A DNA stretch of 64,000 bases, from NCBI RefSeq assembly GCF_004364175.1, contig NZ_SNZW01000016.1, forward strand, positions 281,133-345,132, written 5' to 3'. Shown in pieces: positions 63,191-64,000 of the stretch. The notes beneath the pieces were generated by a model, which had not been told where the DNA came from, made no database searches, and was given only the letters and a program-made list of their open reading frames with translations. A program made the translations under genes and the position numbers. Within the stretch, counting starts at the first letter, position 1; each line of letters opens with the position of its first letter. Source of the DNA: Maribacter caenipelagi (GTDB taxonomy: Bacteria; Bacteroidota; Bacteroidia; Flavobacteriales; Flavobacteriaceae).

Positions 63191-64000
63191 TTATTCTGTA
63201 GTAAATGGACTTGCAGGTAAGCCTTCTTTATTATATAAGTTTGGATTGTCTGGGTTATCTGCCCAAGCATAGCGTGCGTATTTCGGATTTGGGATATTTT
63301 CGTTCCATATCACCACTTTGTTGTCCTCGATTTTTGCATCTGCCCAAACCCATTTTTTATCTGAGCCAGCAATAGCGAAATGGTGAGGAGCCAAATTATC
63401 TTTAGTAATTAGTGCTGACCCAATATGAGAAAACGATATAATTATCTTGTTTCCTTTGATTGTATGGCTTTTATACAAAGGTCCGGAATAGACTACATCT
63501 TCATTATAAGCTAGTCTAAATGCCGCTAATGCCATACGTTCACCAACATCTTTTTTGTTGTCAGGGTGAATATCGTTCCATTCACCAAGGTCTATATTTA
63601 TTGTCATTGCCGTATTTGGTTGATGTAAACCATGCATTTGTGCGGCTCTAAATTCTGCCCATTTGCTTTCTTCAGGTGTATAGTTAACATCCATAAAGTT
63701 TGGTAACTGTGCGTATATAAACGGAATATTTGGTTGTTGAAATTGCTTACGCCAATCTTTTATCAATGTTTCTTGAAATGCACCATACTTTTCTGGTTCA
63801 CCAGTATTAGATTCACCTTGATACCAGAGCAACCCTTTAAAAGTGAGTTGGGTGTAAGGGGCTATCATCGCATTATACAATGCTGCTGGTTGGTTCTGAG
63901 TATTAATAGGGCTATCGAAAGATGGTATAGGTTTTGGTTCAAATACTTCACCGACCTTGTAGTGCCAAGTTCCTTTTAAATCAACCGTATCATTTCCTGC
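63191..64000 (-). CDS. Sialate O-acetylesterase-like enzyme (5' part outside window)
   Basis: The frame is open to the window end, so about 269 C-terminal residues are visible. They contain NQPAALYNAMIAPYTQLTFKG, LLWYQGESN (family motif with catalytic-region WYQGESN), FIYAQLPNF, WAEFRAAQ and DIHPDNKKDVGERMA (Asp/His of the triad). The protein is an SGNH-type acetylesterase likely to remove O-acetyl groups from sugars. Its neighbours outside the window are unknown; such genes often sit in polysaccharide-use loci. Confidence 0.9.
   Translation of the reverse strand, partial: AGNDTVDLKGTWHYKVGEVFEPKPIPSFDSPINTQNQPAALYNAMIAPYTQLTFKGLLWYQGESNTGEPEKYGAFQETLIKDWRKQFQQPNIPFIYAQLPNFMDVNYTPEESKWAEFRAAQMHGLHQPNTAMTINIDLGEWNDIHPDNKKDVGERMALAAFRLAYNEDVVYSGPLYKSHTIKGNKIIISFSHIGSALITKDNLAPHHFAIAGSDKKWVWADAKIEDNKVVIWNENIPNPKYARYAWADNPDNPNLYNKEGLPASPFTTE

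Overview
The window looks like a chromosome segment of a marine Flavobacteriaceae member (Bacteroidota; Maribacter/Zobellia-like is my guess). Reasons: AT-rich DNA, Bacteroidota-type promoter elements (TAnnTTTG, e.g. 5243-5250 before the tRNA), and families typical of the phylum (BatA/vWA protein, DUF2271, phosphotransferase-aminotransferase fusion, PepSY-flavodoxin reductase). All identifications rest on reading motifs by eye; no database search was possible.

Layout. 1-5150: core genes on the minus strand (carboxylesterase fragment, small membrane protein, a dihydroorotase homologue that has lost nearly all metal ligands, a BatA-like protein, a GT2 glycosyltransferase). 5287-5370: tRNA-Ser(UGA) on the plus strand. 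5359-32426: a ~27 kb integrative island inserted in that tRNA gene. It is bounded by a 13-bp duplication of the tRNA 3' end and by two near-identical paired AGGTGACA repeats, one at each end. Every gene in it is on the minus strand. The int-proximal part holds a tyrosine integrase, a coiled-coil protein, an excisionase-like HTH protein, a small protein, an SF3/D5-type helicase and a G-rich tandem repeat array. The rest is antiviral cargo: a type I R-M system with two HsdM subunits and HsdS; McrBC; a small unknown protein; a TIR-like/P-loop ATPase with a helical partner; a HARE-HTH/GIY-YIG nuclease; a HEPN-motif protein; an AbiE-like pair with a palindromic operator; HsdR; a conserved coiled-coil protein; and a reverse transcriptase-nitrilase fusion of the DRT class 1 type. 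HsdR lies ~10 kb from HsdMMS, with the other systems in between.

32427-37422: a terminator that probably belonged to the tRNA before insertion, then a 130-bp tandem repeat with a co-varying stem, a photolyase, a glutathione peroxidase and a GTP cyclohydrolase/pterin synthase pair (a light/oxidative-stress and pterin group), and a further dispersed copy of the 130-bp repeat. 37423-46000: soluble GAF histidine kinase, adenine-deaminase-like enzyme, HipA-like/DUF3037 pair, several small envelope proteins, and a phosphotransferase/class III aminotransferase fusion. 46018-46690: a pseudogene scar joining a RidA remnant to a prolyl oligopeptidase remnant.

46675-54125: single minus-strand genes (MddA-like, OsmC, two AraC regulators, RsgA, BudA-like lipoprotein, DoxX-like and unknowns). 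From about 49 kb they are separated by long intergenic spacers, some sharing repeats, so the region looks cassette-like. 54598-59182: plus-strand ankyrin protein, DUF2271 protein and PepSY-flavodoxin-reductase fusion, preceded by a perfect 20-bp palindrome. 59188-61719: dispersed palindromic repeat, metal-exporting P1B ATPase and Fur-family regulator. 62113-64000: AstE/AspA-type deacylase and the C-terminal part of a sialate O-acetylesterase.

The best candidates for something undescribed are the block 14000-19494 (HEPN + HARE/GIY-YIG + TIR-like ATPase + helical protein), the G-rich array beside the island helicase, and the structured 130-bp repeat family.
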